From Nocardia aurantiaca (GTDB taxonomy: Bacteria > Actinomycetota > Actinomycetes > Mycobacteriales > Mycobacteriaceae): a stretch of 64,000 nt of DNA. Positions within the stretch are counted from its first letter, which is position 1. Every line of letters begins with the position of its first letter. The stretch is from the NCBI RefSeq assembly GCF_009708175.1, contig NZ_WMBB01000006.1:62001-126000 (forward strand). Reading direction: 5' to 3'. A program made the translations under genes and the position numbers. The notes beneath the pieces were generated by a model that was not told the origin of the DNA, searched no databases, and was given only the letters and a program-made list of their open reading frames with translations. This document shows, piece after piece, positions 18,774 through 31,544 of this stretch.

Positions 18774-21773
18774 TCAGCGGAGGGCGGCTGCCTTTCGGCG
18801 GGCGGCGGCTGCCTTTTTCGCGGCGGCGGCCTGGGAGTCGGTCTTCGGGGCGGCCTTCTTGGCGGGAGTCTTCTTCGCAGCCCTCTTCGCCGGCTCGGGC
18901 TCGGCGAGGGAGGCGGGCTGGGCGGCGAGGACGTTCTTCAAGAACTGGCCGGTGTAGCTTTCCGGAACGGCCGCGATGTCTTCCGGGGCGCCCTGAGCGA
19001 TGACGGTGCCGCCGCCGGCGCCGCCTTCGGGGCCCATGTCGATGACCCAGTCGGAGGTCTTGATGACGTCCAGGTTGTGCTCGATGACGATGACCGTATT
19101 GCCCTTGTCCACCAGGCCATTGATCACCGTGAGCAGCTTGCGGATGTCCTCGAAGTGCAGACCCGTTGTCGGCTCGTCGAGGATGTAGATGGTGCGGCCG
19201 GTCGAGCGCTTCTGGAGCTCGGCGGCCAGCTTCACACGTTGGGCCTCACCACCGGAGAGCGTCGGCGCGGACTGGCCCAGGCGCACATAGCCCAGGCCGA
19301 CATCCACCAGGGTCTTGAGGTAGCGATGGATGGAGGTCACCGGCTCGAAGAATTCCGCGGCCTCCTCGATCGGCATATCGAGGACCTCGGCAATGGTCTT
19401 GCCCTTGTAGTGGACTTCCAGGGTCTCGCGGTTGTAGCGCGCGCCGTGGCAGACCTCGCACGGGACGTACACATCCGGGAGGAAGTTCATCTCGATCTTC
19501 AAGGTGCCGTCACCCGAGCACGCCTCGCAGCGGCCGCCCTTCACATTGAAGGAGAACCGGCCCGGCTGATAGCCGCGCACCTTGGCCTCGGTGGTGGCCG
19601 CGAACAGGGTGCGGATCTTGTCGAAAACGCCGGTGTACGTGGCCGGATTCGAGCGAGGAGTGCGGCCGATCGGCGACTGGTCGACCTGCACCAGCTTGTC
19701 CAGATGATCGAGGCCGTTGACCCGGGTGTGGCGGCCCGGCACCTGGCGCGCGCCGTTCAACTTGTTCTGGAGAACGGTCGCCAGAATGTCGTTGACCAAC
19801 GTCGATTTACCGGAACCGGAGACGCCGGTGATCGAGGTGAGCACGCCCAGCGGGAAACTCACGTCGATGTTCTTCAGGTTGTGCTCGACCGCGCCGACCA
19901 CGGTGAGCTGCTTCTTCTTGTCGATCGGCCGCCGCACCAGCGGCACCTCGATCTGCTCGCGGCCGGAAAGGTAAGCGCCCGTGAGCGATCCCCTATCCTT
20001 CAACAACCCCTCGTACGGACCCGAGTACACCACCTGGCCGCCGTGCTCACCGGCCAGCGGGCCGATGTCGACCACCCAGTCCGAGGCGTGAATGGTGTCC
20101 TCGTCGTGCTCTACCACGATGAGGGTGTTGCCGAGATTCTTCAGGCGCGTCAGGGTTTCGATGAGGCGGCGATTGTCGCGCTGGTGCAGGCCGATGGACG
20201 GTTCGTCCAGCACGTACAACACCCCCACCAGGCCGGAACCGATCTGGGTGGCGAGTCGGATGCGCTGCGCCTCACCACCGGACAGCGTGGCCGCGGCGCG
20301 TGAGAGCGTCAGGTATTGCAGACCGACATCCAGCAGGAAGCCCAGGCGCGCCTGGATCTCCTTGATCACCTGCGCGGCGATCGCGGCCTGGCGATCATCG
20401 AGGGTCAGCGTGTTCAGGAAGTTGGCGGCATCACCGATCGACAGATCCGACAGATCCGCGATCGACTTGCGCTCCTGGCCCGCCGACAGCGTGACCGCCA
20501 GGATCTCCGGCCGCAGCCTGGCGCCATTGCAGACGGGGCACGGAATGTCCCGCATGTACCCGTCGTAGTGCTCTTTCATCGCCTCCGACTCGGTGGCGTC
20601 CATACGCCGCTGCAAGAACGGCATCACGCCTTCGAAATCGGCGTAGTACGAGCGCTTACGGCCGTAGCGGTTGGTGTAGGACACGTGCACCTGCTCGGAG
20701 CTGCCCTCCAGCACGGCCTTGCGGGCCTTGAGCGGCAACTGACTCCACGGTGTGTCCATGGAGAAGCCGATGGCCTCGGCCAGACCCGACAGCAGCCGGG
20801 TGAAGTATTCGGCGGTCTGCCCGCGCGACCATGGCGCGATAGCACCGTCCGCGAGGCTCAGATCCGGATCCGGCACCACCAGATCCGGATCGACCTCCTT
20901 GCGGATGCCCAGACCGGTGCAGTCCGGGCAGGCGCCGTAGGGCGAGTTGAAGGAGAACGACCGCGGCTCCAGATCCTCGATATCGAGCGGGTGCCCGTTC
21001 GGGCAGGCCAGCCGCTCCGAGAAGCGGCGCTCCCGATCGTGGGCGTGCTCGTCGCGGTCCACGAAGTCCAGCACCACGATGCCGTCGGCCAGCCGCAGGG
21101 CGGTCTCGATCGAATCCGTCAGGCGCTGTTTGGAACTCGGCTTCACCGCGAGGCGGTCCACGACCACCTCGACATCATGCTTCTCCTGCTTCTTCAGCTT
21201 GGGCGGGTCGGTTAGCGAATGCACCACGCCGTCGACCCGGACACGCGAATAGCCCTGGGAGTTCAGTGACTCGAACAGGTCCACGAATTCGCCCTTGCGG
21301 GTTCGCACCACGGGGGCGAGCACCTGGAACTTGGTGCCCTCCTCCATGGCCAGCACCTGATCCACGATCTGCTGCGGGGTCTGCTTGGCGATCAGGTGAC
21401 CGCAGATCGGGCAGTGCGGAGTGCCCGCGCGCGCGAACAGCAGTCGCAGGTAGTCGTAGACCTCGGTGATGGTGCCGACCGTGGACCGCGGATTGCGGTT
21501 CGTCGACTTCTGGTCGATGGACACCGCCGGGGACAGGCCCTCGATGAAGTCCACATCCGGCTTGTCCATCTGGCCCAGGAACTGCCGCGCGTATGCCGAC
21601 AGCGATTCCACGTACCGCCGCTGCCCCTCGGCGAAGATGGTGTCGAAGGCCAAAGAGGACTTGCCGGAGCCGGACAGACCAGTGAAAACGATGAGACTGT
21701 CGCGGGGTAGGTCCAGATCGACCCCTTTGAGGTTGTGCTCCCGCGCTCCGCGCACCGTCAGGCGATCCGCCAC
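18774..21773 (-). CDS. uvrA: Excinuclease ABC subunit A with Lys/Ala-rich tail
   Basis: Damage-recognition ATPase of nucleotide excision repair; it dimerises and loads UvrB. The 999 aa chain has two ABC modules: Walker [15 protein letters not shown] near residue 33 and [14 protein letters not shown] near 650, signatures [12 protein letters not shown] and [12 protein letters not shown], and zinc-binding CxxC pairs ([19 protein letters not shown] with CEVCHG). The GTG at 21773 is chosen because GGAAGGA lies six nt upstream and homologues begin with this VADRL segment; 23 further in-frame codons upstream are unlikely. The last 45 residues are almost only Lys, Ala, Pro and Arg, a histone-H1-like tail that I do not recall in M. 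tuberculosis UvrA. Confidence 0.96.
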   Translation of the reverse strand: MADRLTVRGAREHNLKGVDLDLPRDSLIVFTGLSGSGKSSLAFDTIFAEGQRRYVESLSAYARQFLGQMDKPDVDFIEGLSPAVSIDQKSTNRNPRSTVGTITEVYDYLRLLFARAGTPHCPICGHLIAKQTPQQIVDQVLAMEEGTKFQVLAPVVRTRKGEFVDLFESLNSQGYSRVRVDGVVHSLTDPPKLKKQEKHDVEVVVDRLAVKPSSKQRLTDSIETALRLADGIVVLDFVDRDEHAHDRERRFSERLACPNGHPLDIEDLEPRSFSFNSPYGACPDCTGLGIRKEVDPDLVVPDPDLSLADGAIAPWSRGQTAEYFTRLLSGLAEAIGFSMDTPWSQLPLKARKAVLEGSSEQVHVSYTNRYGRKRSYYADFEGVMPFLQRRMDATESEAMKEHYDGYMRDIPCPVCNGARLRPEILAVTLSAGQERKSIADLSDLSIGDAANFLNTLTLDDRQAAIAAQVIKEIQARLGFLLDVGLQYLTLSRAAATLSGGEAQRIRLATQIGSGLVGVLYVLDEPSIGLHQRDNRRLIETLTRLKNLGNTLIVVEHDEDTIHASDWVVDIGPLAGEHGGQVVYSGPYEGLLKDRGSLTGAYLSGREQIEVPLVRRPIDKKKQLTVVGAVEHNLKNIDVSFPLGVLTSITGVSGSGKSTLVNDILATVLQNKLNGARQVPGRHTRVNGLDHLDKLVQVDQSPIGRTPRSNPATYTGVFDKIRTLFAATTEAKVRGYQPGRFSFNVKGGRCEACSGDGTLKIEMNFLPDVYVPCEVCHGARYNRETLEVHYKGKTIAEVLDMPIEEAAEFFEPVTSIHRYLKTLVDVGLGYVRLGQSAPTLSGGEAQRVKLAAELQKRSTGRTIYILDEPTTGLHFEDIRKLLTVINGLVDKGNTVIVIEHNLDVIKTSDWVIDMGPEGGAGGGTVIAQGAPEDIAAVPESYTGQFLKNVLAAQPASLAEPEPAKRAAKKTPAKKAAPKTDSQAAAAKKAAAARRKAAALR

Positions 21774-21943
21774 TGGCCATCCTTCCAACGTTTCAGCATC
21801 CAGACTTACCCCCGACGCCATGCTAGGGGCATCCACCGACAAGTTTGCTCGCGCCCGCTGAAACGCTGGTCACACTGTGTTTATTGCACGGTCGCGCCGC
21901 TCCGCGCCCGCGGCGGGCAACAGAGTCGGCCGACATCGGCAAC

Positions 21944-22017
21944 CCCGTGCCGACGATCGGGTGCGCACCGATTCCGGACGCCCCCGGCGGGCTATCCTCG
22001 GCTCACGAAACCAGTCG
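21944..22017 (-). repeat. Dispersed repeat, copy E
   Basis: Read on the minus strand it begins CGACTGGTTTCGTGAGCCGA and continues through CCGCCGGGGGCGTCC to GTCGGCACGGGG, aligning with the other four copies. Its first 26 bases contain the last codons and TAG stop of the rafH gene, so the repeat supplies that protein's C-terminus. It lies upstream of uvrA. Confidence 0.7.
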
Positions 22018-22813
22018 CCGCCTCGGGCAAGGTCGCGGGCAGCGCCCGCCGCCCGCAGCTCGCGATCGCCCGCGGCTGGCGCCCCCGGTCCCGATCGCGC
22101 GAGCGGTCCTCGGCGCCGGCCGCGGTGACCAGGGCGAGATCGCCGTCGAAGCGGCGGTACAGCAAACGGCCGCGGCGGGTGTCGGCGTCGGTGAAGAACA
22201 GGTAAGGAAGCCCGCCCAGGCACAGCCGGTCCACCGCCTCATCCTCGACCAGGACGGGCGCGCTGTCGCGTAGCCGGCCCAGGGTCCGCACCCCGAGCGG
22301 TCCGGTCCAGCAGACCACCGCCTCGGATCCGGTCGTGGCGTCGATGAACAGGTGCGCGTCGTAGTCCATGGCATCCAGCACCCGCGCCGCCGCGGCGGGC
22401 GTGGTCACCTGGAGGCGGCAGTCCTTGCGCCGCACGATCGGTCGTAGCTCGGTCACCGCGGACAGCGAGGGCCGCGCGGGATCCGGCCAGGGCCGGGACA
22501 ATTCATCCGGCGGACAGCCCAGCCGCAGATCCAGGCGCTCCAGGGCGAAGGTGGACGCGAACCGCCCCGGCGCGGCGACCTGCACCCGGAATGCCTTCCC
22601 CGGTGCCCGGACACCGGCCTGGACCAGGGTGGCCTCGTCCTCGGCGCCGGGCCAGCGCAGGCGTACCCGCACCGGCCCCTCGACCCCGTGACGGCGCAGG
22701 ATCCTGCTCAGTCCGCGCACGACCCTTGTCACCTCACCCGACGGAACGGGCCCGTGCGTGGTCACCACGAAATCCGGATCGATTCCACTCGACCACCCAT
22801 CGAACGTGCCCAT
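21992..22813 (-). CDS. rafH: RafH-type ribosome hibernation factor (Rv0079-like)
   Basis: A 273 aa protein resembling M. tuberculosis Rv0079 (RafH/DATIN), a dormancy factor that binds and stabilises inactive 70S ribosomes. It has a weak S30AE/HPF N-terminal domain (about residues 10-110), then two S30EA C-terminal-type repeats: [20 protein letters not shown] with [20 protein letters not shown] (about 140-190), and [20 protein letters not shown] with [11 protein letters not shown] (about 212-245). The ATG at 22813 follows GGGGGTC. It is divergent from dosR, with DosR-like boxes between, so hypoxic induction by DosR is expected. The C-terminus is formed by a dispersed repeat (copy E). Confidence 0.85.
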   Translation of the reverse strand: MGTFDGWSSGIDPDFVVTTHGPVPSGEVTRVVRGLSRILRRHGVEGPVRVRLRWPGAEDEATLVQAGVRAPGKAFRVQVAAPGRFASTFALERLDLRLGCPPDELSRPWPDPARPSLSAVTELRPIVRRKDCRLQVTTPAAAARVLDAMDYDAHLFIDATTGSEAVVCWTGPLGVRTLGRLRDSAPVLVEDEAVDRLCLGGLPYLFFTDADTRRGRLLYRRFDGDLALVTAAGAEDRSRDRDRGRQPRAIASCGRRALPATLPEAATGFVSRG

Positions 22814-22888
22814 CGCCGACCCCCGCTTTCCCTGTTCCGACCCGGCAACCCGAGGTCCATGGCAACACAGCGCAGCCACCCTCGACAG

Positions 22889-22901
22889 TGCCGAAGGTCC
22901 C
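22889..22901 (-). promoter_or_regulatory. Putative DosR box 1
   Basis: On the minus strand this reads GGGACCTTCGGCA preceded by TTT, close to the left half and centre of the DosR consensus TTSGGGACTWWAGTCCCSAA but with a poor right half. It points toward rafH, about 76 nt upstream of its start. The identical 13-mer occurs inverted at 22969-22981. Confidence 0.65.
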
Positions 22902-22916
22902 AAACCAGACGACTTT

Positions 22917-22932
22917 CGGGGAATATTCTCCG
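22917..22932. promoter_or_regulatory. Near-palindrome between the DosR boxes
   Basis: CGGGGAATATTCTCCG is palindromic at 14 of 16 positions and lies between the two DosR-like boxes in the rafH-dosR region. It could be a site for another regulator; no factor is identified. Confidence 0.4.
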
Positions 22933-22968
22933 ACAAAAGATCGGCGCCGGTCCGAGCATCGGAAATTA

Positions 22969-22981
22969 GGGACCTTCGGCA
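22969..22981 (+). promoter_or_regulatory. Putative DosR box 2
   Basis: GGGACCTTCGGCA preceded by TTA, identical to box 1 over 13 bp but in opposite orientation, 80 bp away centre to centre. It points toward dosR, about 77 nt upstream of its start. The symmetric placement gives each divergent gene one box at the same distance. Confidence 0.65.
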
Positions 22982-23057
22982 ATATCTGCTCGCCGCCCCG
23001 CGAGATACGTTGGCCAGACCCATTCGCGTGCCCGCGACCCTGAGCTTGGAGGCAGTC

Positions 23058-23705
23058 GTGATCAAAGTCTTCCTGGTCGACGATCACGAGATCGTCCGCC
23101 GAGGTCTGACCGACCTGTTGGAGGAGGATCCCGAACTGACCGTGGTCGGCGAGGCCGGTGACGTCGCCCAAGCCCTGGCCCGGATCCCGGCGCTGCATCC
23201 GGATGTGGCGGTCCTGGACGTGCGGCTGCCCGACGGCAACGGCATCGAGCTGTGCCGGGACCTGCTGGCCGACATCGACGACCTGCGCTGCCTGATCCTC
23301 ACCTCCTACACCGACGAGCAAGCCATGATGGACGCCATCCTGGCAGGCGCCAGCGGCTACGTGGTCAAGGACATCAAGGGCATGGAGCTGGCCAAGGCCA
23401 TCAAGGAGGTGGGCGCCGGCCGTTCGCTGCTGGACAATCGCGCGGCCGCCGCCCTCATGGCGCGGCTGCGGCGCAGCACCGAATTCGACGGTCCGCTGTC
23501 TGGTTTGACCGATCAGGAACGCAAGCTGCTGGACCTGCTCGGAGACGGTCTGACCAACCGGCAGATCGCGGAACGAATGTTCCTGGCTGAGAAGACCGTC
23601 AAGAACTATGTGTCCCGGCTGCTGGCCAAACTGGGCATGGAACGCCGCACCCAGGCGGCCGTGCTGGCCTCGAAATTGCGTACGGGACAGTCACGTTCGG
23701 CATGA
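23058..23705 (+). CDS. dosR: Dormancy response regulator DosR (DevR)
   Basis: A 215 aa NarL-type response regulator that activates hypoxia, NO and CO dormancy genes. The receiver domain (residues 1-120) has the acidic pocket VDDHE, phosphoacceptor D54 in [20 protein letters not shown] and the switch residues in [12 protein letters not shown], with [13 protein letters not shown]. The LuxR-type helix-turn-helix is near the end ([20 protein letters not shown], then [19 protein letters not shown]). Identity to mycobacterial DosR appears very high in both domains, including the DNA-contact helix. The GTG at 23058 is placed by GGAGG six to ten nt upstream. It is followed 72 nt later by dosS. Confidence 0.96.
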   Translation: MIKVFLVDDHEIVRRGLTDLLEEDPELTVVGEAGDVAQALARIPALHPDVAVLDVRLPDGNGIELCRDLLADIDDLRCLILTSYTDEQAMMDAILAGASGYVVKDIKGMELAKAIKEVGAGRSLLDNRAAAALMARLRRSTEFDGPLSGLTDQERKLLDLLGDGLTNRQIAERMFLAEKTVKNYVSRLLAKLGMERRTQAAVLASKLRTGQSRSA

Positions 23706-26701
<2,996 letters not shown>

Positions 26702-26721
26702 TTGCATCGCTCCTTTCGGGC

Positions 26722-26735
26722 CATTACCCGTAATG
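26722..26735. promoter_or_regulatory. Palindromic site upstream of the ketosynthase gene
   Basis: CATTACCCGTAATG has perfect six-base arms around CC and begins 21 nt upstream of the ketosynthase start, in the region divergent from the GGDEF gene. Likely an operator; the regulator is unknown. Confidence 0.5.
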
Positions 26736-26874
26736 ATCACCAATCGCGGGCCGATGCTGTGCGGAACTGTGATTCATTCAATACGGTCGGCAAGGTGCAC
26801 CAGCAACTTTTCAGATAACAGAATGGGCGCCGCGCTCCGGGGCGTGTCGGAACGACGATCAGGGGGTGCATGTG

Positions 26875-28209
26875 ATGATGGGTAACGATCGGGCAAATGC
26901 CCCGGCCAATGTCGAACAGCTGGCCCAGCGGTACCGGTCCCTGGTGGACTACAGCCCCGACGGGGTGGTGGTCCATGAGCGCGGCACCGTCGTCTACGCC
27001 AACCCGGCGATGCTGCGTCTCCTGGCGGCCGGGAATCCGGACGAGGTGATCGGACAACCGGTCACGAATTTCGTCGAGCCCCACTCCGTCGAACCCATGC
27101 TCGACCGCATCCGCCGCCTCACCATCGCCGGCACCGCCTCCGACCCCAGCGAGATGACCCTGGTGCGCTGCGACGGCGGCAGCATCGAGGTGGAGACCGT
27201 GTCGGTGCTCACGGCCTGGCACGAACACCTCGCCTACCAGGTCGTCGTGCATGATCTCACCCAGCAGCGCCGCGCCGAGGCCGCCCAGCGGCGCGCCGAG
27301 CAGTTCTTCGCCAGCGTGGTCTCGCAGCTGGAGGAGGGCGTGGTGGTGATCGATCGGGAAGGGCGCATCGAATCCGCCAATCCGGCCGCGCGGCGCATCT
27401 TCGGGTACGAGGCCGACGACCTCGTCGGCACCCACATCTACGACCTTCCGCTATGCCTGCTCGACGCCAATGCCCAGCCCATGCCCACGTCCTGGTATCC
27501 GGTGATCCGTACCCTCGCCACCGGGGAAACCGTGACCCGCTTCGTGTTCGGGCTGGACCGGCCCGACGGGCTTCGGCGCTGGCTGTCGGCCAACAGCCGC
27601 CTGCTCAATCCCAGCGATCCGGATTCACCGGCGGTGTCCTCGTTCAACGACATCACCGAATTCCGAGCCAGCCGAAGGCAATTGGAGTACCAGGCCACCC
27701 ACGACCCGCTCACCGGGCTGGCCAATCGGGCGCTGGTGCTGTCCCGGCTGGCGGCGGCGCTGGGCACCACCGAGAACCTTCCGGTGTCCAGCGTGCTGTT
27801 CATCGACCTGGACGGGTTCAAGACCATCAACGACACCCTCGGGCACGCCATCGGCGACACCGTCCTGCAGATCGTGGCGCAGCGGCTGCAGCGCGGGCTG
27901 CGCTCCGACGACATCGTGGGCCGCATCGGCGGTGACGAATTCCTGGTGCTGCTGTCCGGTCGCACCCTCGGCGACGATCTCGACTCGCTGATCGCGCGGC
28001 TGCGGCAGGCCATGGCCGAGCCGATCATCGCGCGCGGCCACCGCATCCAGGTCGACGCCTCCATCGGCGTGACCCACCTGCACGCCGGCGACAATCGCAC
28101 GCCCGAGGCCGTCCTGCACGATGCCGACCTCGCCATGTACCGCGCCAAACCCCCGAATCACCAGAGCGGAACCCTCAGCCGCCGCAGCGACAGCACCCAC
28201 GCCTCCTGA
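26875..28209 (+). CDS. PAS-PAS-GGDEF diguanylate cyclase
   Basis: A 444 aa signalling enzyme making cyclic di-GMP. Two PAS domains (about residues 18-125, starting RYRSLVDYSPDGVVVHERGT, and about 145-265 with VVVIDREGRIESANPAARRI) precede a GGDEF domain (about 280-430). The active-site motif GGDEF is intact at 352-356 and an inhibitory I-site RxxD (RSDD, 343-346) lies five residues before it, so product feedback is expected. No EAL domain follows and no TM segment is visible, so it is probably cytosolic. The ATG at 26875 follows AGGGGG; in-frame GTGs and ATG nearby are alternatives. It is divergent from the ketosynthase. Confidence 0.92.
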   Translation: MMGNDRANAPANVEQLAQRYRSLVDYSPDGVVVHERGTVVYANPAMLRLLAAGNPDEVIGQPVTNFVEPHSVEPMLDRIRRLTIAGTASDPSEMTLVRCDGGSIEVETVSVLTAWHEHLAYQVVVHDLTQQRRAEAAQRRAEQFFASVVSQLEEGVVVIDREGRIESANPAARRIFGYEADDLVGTHIYDLPLCLLDANAQPMPTSWYPVIRTLATGETVTRFVFGLDRPDGLRRWLSANSRLLNPSDPDSPAVSSFNDITEFRASRRQLEYQATHDPLTGLANRALVLSRLAAALGTTENLPVSSVLFIDLDGFKTINDTLGHAIGDTVLQIVAQRLQRGLRSDDIVGRIGGDEFLVLLSGRTLGDDLDSLIARLRQAMAEPIIARGHRIQVDASIGVTHLHAGDNRTPEAVLHDADLAMYRAKPPNHQSGTLSRRSDSTHAS

Positions 28210-28336
28210 GCTTCTCATCACGATTACCTGGGGATACGGCGCTGGATGGAAACGCGAACTAGACTCGACAACTCTGTTCTCGATGCTTCGCGCGCCGTAC
28301 CCGACACGGCGGATGTGGTGAACAAGGAGTTCCGTT

Positions 28337-30640
28337 TTGCCCGACCTCACCGAGGAGCGTTCCGTGTCCGATTCCGCCAGCGCGGCTTCCCCGGACCTGG
28401 AACGCGAGCAGCAGTACCTCACGAAGCTCTACGAACAGCTCGACGGCATGCGCGCCTACGCCCAGCGGCGGCTGCGGACCGTGCTGCTGGAGACCGGCGG
28501 CACCCCGCAGGCGCGCAGTGAGCGGGAATCGTTCACCCAGCTCTACTCCGAGGACCTGGCCAAATACGACGCCGCCGAACACGGCCTGTGCTTCGGCCGC
28601 ATCGACATCGCCGACAACGGTGACAGCGAACAGCGCTACATCGGCCGCATCGGCATCCTCGACGAGAGCGCCGATTACGAGACGCTGCTCCTGGATTGGC
28701 GCGCTCCCCTGGCCCGGCCCTTCTACCTCGCCACCACCGCCGCGCCCGACGGAGTGACCCGGCGGCGCCATATTCGCTCACGCAATCGCAAGGTCACCGC
28801 GGTCAATGACGAGTACCTGGACCTGGATGCCGCCCAGCACGCCGGGGTGATCGGCGGCGACGGCGGCGTCGGCAGTGAGAGCGCGCTGCTGGCCGCGCTC
28901 AATGCCGCCCGCACCGGGCATATGAACGACATCGTCGAAACCATCCAGAGCGAGCAGGACGCCATCATCCGCTCCGAACACAAGAGCGTGCTCGTGGTGC
29001 AGGGTGGGCCCGGCACCGGCAAGACCGCGGTGGCGTTGCACCGCGCGGCCTATCTGCTGTACACGTACCGGCAGCAGCTGGACAAGGCCGGCGTGCTCAT
29101 CATCGGCCCGAACTCCACCTTCCTCGACTACATCGGCCAGGTGCTGCCCTCGCTGGGTGAGACCGGCGTGCTGCTGTCCACCATTGGCAACCTATACCCG
29201 GGAGTGCAAGCGACACTGGAGGATTCGCTGCGCGCCGGGGAGCTCAAGGGCTCACTGGACATGCTCGAGGTGCTCAAGAAGGCGGTGCGGGACTGGCAGG
29301 AGGTGCCCCGGGAGCCGATCCGGCTGTACTTCGACGGACATCAGCTGGAACTGGATCGCAAGATCGCCACGAAGGCCCGCGGCCGCGCCCGCTCCTCGCG
29401 TCGCGCGCACAACCTGGCTCGGCCGATTTTCGCCGCCGCCGTGGTGGACGCGCTCACCGACCAGTTGGCCGAAGCCATCGGCGCCAACCCGCTGGGCGGG
29501 CGAAACCTGCTGAGCCAGACCGATCTCACCGAGATCCGCGACGAGATGCGGGCGGATCCGGAGATCCAGCGTGCCATCGCCGGGCTGTGGCCCATCCTCA
29601 CCCCACAGGAGGTGCTGGGCGGGCTGTGGGCAGACCCGAAGCGCCTGGCCGGTGCCGCCGGACAGCTGAGCGAGGCCGACCGGGCAGCGCTGCGCCGGCC
29701 CGACACCGGCGAATTCAGTGACGCCGACGCGCCGCTGCTGGACGAGCTGGCCGAATTGCTCGGCATCGACGACAGCGAGGAGCGCGAGCGCGCCCGCCGC
29801 CGCTGGCGCGCCCAGCTGGCCGAGGCCCAGGACGCCCTCGACATCCTCACCGGTTCCGCGCCGCAGGACCTCGAGGACGACCTCGATCCGGAACTGCTCA
29901 TGGCCTACGACCTCATCGATGCCTCCCAGCTGGCCGAACGCCAGCAGGTACGCACCCGGCAGACCACCGCCGAACGCGCCGCCGGCGACCGCACCTGGAC
30001 CTACGGCCACGTCATCGTGGATGAGGCGCAGGAGCTTTCGGCCATGGCGTGGCGAATGGTCATGCGCCGCATCCCGAATCGCTGGATCACCGCGGTCGGC
30101 GATGTCGCCCAGACCGGCGACCCGGCGGGCGCCTCCTCGTGGCAGCAGGTGCTGGAACCGTATGTGGCCAAACGCTGGAAGCTCACCGAATTGACCGTCA
30201 ACTACCGCACGCCATCGGAGATCATGGCGGTGGCGAGCGACGTGCTGGCCGCCATCGACCCGGCGGCGCCCGCGCCGCGCTCGGTCCGCGACTCCGGCTT
30301 CGAACCGACCGCGACCCGGGTTGCGGCCACCGAACTGGCCGACGAGATCAAGCGGCTGATCACCGCGGAGGCCGAGCATCCCGGCACCACCGTGGTCATC
30401 GTGCCGCACGACCTCGCCCCGGAACTCGGCCACCTGACCGATGATTCGGTGCGCGTGCTCACCGTCCACGACGTCAAGGGCCTGGAGTTCGACGCGGTCG
30501 TCCTCGCCGAACCGCACCGGATCCTGGACGAGTCGCCGCGCGGGCTCAACGACCTGTACGTGGCGCTCACCCGCGCCACCCAGCGCCTGGTGGTCGTGCA
30601 TTCCGAGGACCTTCCGGAGGTCCTGCAGCGGCTGCGCTGA
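28337..30640 (+). CDS. HelD-like RNA polymerase recycling ATPase
   Basis: A 767 aa UvrD-superfamily ATPase of the HelD group, which removes RNA polymerase from stalled or post-termination complexes. The N-terminal antiparallel coiled coil (LEREQQYLTKLYEQLDGMRA) reaches into the secondary channel in known structures. Walker A is GGPGTGKT (223-230), motif II appears as VIVDEAQELSAM, and later helicase motifs include LTVNYRTPSEIM and VHDVKGLEFDAVVL with LYVALTRATQRL. The TTG at 28337 is supported by AAGGAG seven nt upstream. Some relatives (HelR) give rifamycin tolerance and have a rifamycin-associated element upstream; I saw none. A perfect palindromic terminator follows. Confidence 0.9.
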   Translation: MPDLTEERSVSDSASAASPDLEREQQYLTKLYEQLDGMRAYAQRRLRTVLLETGGTPQARSERESFTQLYSEDLAKYDAAEHGLCFGRIDIADNGDSEQRYIGRIGILDESADYETLLLDWRAPLARPFYLATTAAPDGVTRRRHIRSRNRKVTAVNDEYLDLDAAQHAGVIGGDGGVGSESALLAALNAARTGHMNDIVETIQSEQDAIIRSEHKSVLVVQGGPGTGKTAVALHRAAYLLYTYRQQLDKAGVLIIGPNSTFLDYIGQVLPSLGETGVLLSTIGNLYPGVQATLEDSLRAGELKGSLDMLEVLKKAVRDWQEVPREPIRLYFDGHQLELDRKIATKARGRARSSRRAHNLARPIFAAAVVDALTDQLAEAIGANPLGGRNLLSQTDLTEIRDEMRADPEIQRAIAGLWPILTPQEVLGGLWADPKRLAGAAGQLSEADRAALRRPDTGEFSDADAPLLDELAELLGIDDSEERERARRRWRAQLAEAQDALDILTGSAPQDLEDDLDPELLMAYDLIDASQLAERQQVRTRQTTAERAAGDRTWTYGHVIVDEAQELSAMAWRMVMRRIPNRWITAVGDVAQTGDPAGASSWQQVLEPYVAKRWKLTELTVNYRTPSEIMAVASDVLAAIDPAAPAPRSVRDSGFEPTATRVAATELADEIKRLITAEAEHPGTTVVIVPHDLAPELGHLTDDSVRVLTVHDVKGLEFDAVVLAEPHRILDESPRGLNDLYVALTRATQRLVVVHSEDLPEVLQRLR

Positions 30641-30656
30641 CCAGCCTGGCGAATGG

Positions 30657-30692
30657 CGAAGCGGCCGAGCCCGATCGGGCTCGGCCGCTTCG
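30657..30692. terminator. Perfect 36 bp palindrome, bidirectional terminator
   Basis: CGAAGCGGCCGAGCCC at 30657-30672 and its complement at 30677-30692 meet around GATC, with every base paired. It lies 17 nt after the HelD stop and 56 nt from the convergent USP stop. No strong T-run; the stem alone is very stable. Confidence 0.75.
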
Positions 30693-30747
30693 TATGAGCG
30701 AGATTCGGGGCTGGCCCCGGTTTTCCCGAGTGTGAGCGAAGCCGCGC

Positions 30748-31200
30748 TCAGCGCACGGTATGCACGATCAGCACGTCGCAGCGGGACTTGCGGGCCACAT
30801 CCGAGGGAACCGAGCCGAGCAGGCGGCCGGTCAGGGTGTTGAGGCCCCGGTTGCCGACGACCAGCAGGTCGGCCTCCACCTCCTTCACCAGGTCCAGCAG
30901 CGACTCGACCGGTTCGCCGACCACCGCTTTCTCCACCACGTTCACCGCGCCGACGGCGACGGCCTTGTCGCGCGCGACGCGCAGGATCTCGCTGGTGGGC
31001 GCGGAGCCGCGCACCTGGTAGGCCTCGTCCTTCAGCACGTCCGCGGCGGCGGCCACATCGCGGTCGTCGGTCGGGAAATACGCACAGGCGATGTGCAGCG
31101 TGGCGCCCTCGTCGCCGGCCAGAGCCGCGGCCCGCTCGACGGCGACGTACGACGAGTCCGAGCCATCGGTACCGACGACGATCGTCCGGTAGGCGGTCAT
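30748..31200 (-). CDS. Universal stress protein, Rv1636-like
   Basis: A 150 aa USP-fold protein. The nucleotide-binding signature GNRGLNTLTGRLLGSVPSDV (G-x2-G-x9-G-S) is complete, and VVGTDGSDSS starts the first strand. It closely resembles M. tuberculosis Rv1636 (TB15.3), which is reported to bind cAMP, and occupies the matching syntenic place between uvrB and uvrA. It probably sequesters or senses a nucleotide. It is convergent with the HelD gene. Confidence 0.9.
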   Translation of the reverse strand: MTAYRTIVVGTDGSDSSYVAVERAAALAGDEGATLHIACAYFPTDDRDVAAAADVLKDEAYQVRGSAPTSEILRVARDKAVAVGAVNVVEKAVVGEPVESLLDLVKEVEADLLVVGNRGLNTLTGRLLGSVPSDVARKSRCDVLIVHTVR

Positions 31201-31487
31201 TTCTCCTCCAAGTACAAGGGTCGGGGCCGCGGCATCCTCGAAGGTGGGGTTTTCACCGCGACAACTTCGCCTGACAATAGCGGCATAACCGGCGGAAATA
31301 TTCGATATCGCAACACATCACACTTCTGTGGCGCGTTCGGTTCATGGCACTTTCCGGTCGCGGCGCGAACACGGCCTCGGCTACCAGCGAATTTCCGAGC
31401 CACCGCGACCTGGCCCACATAATGTCAACCATGTTGCGCACCTGGGAGATTCGTCACAAGTCCGATATCCACCGGAACCACGGCGGT

Positions 31488-31517
31488 CCGTTCGTTGTGA
31501 CAGCGCACAACGAACGG
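31488..31517. terminator. Perfect 12 bp inverted repeat, hairpin
   Basis: CCGTTCGTTGTG (31488-31499) pairs perfectly with CACAACGAACGG (31506-31517) around a six-base loop. There is no T-run on either side. It lies about 140 nt downstream of the DoxX stop and upstream of USP, so it may end the DoxX transcript or act as a protein-binding site. Confidence 0.5.
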
Positions 31518-31544
31518 CTCGCGAAACAGTGACTTCGTCTCGGC

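Noticed and set aside
28210..28336. Rifamycin-associated element upstream of the HelD-like gene
   Set aside because: No GGGGC-rich inverted repeat of the kind reported for helR genes is present, so the gene is called HelD-like rather than HelR.
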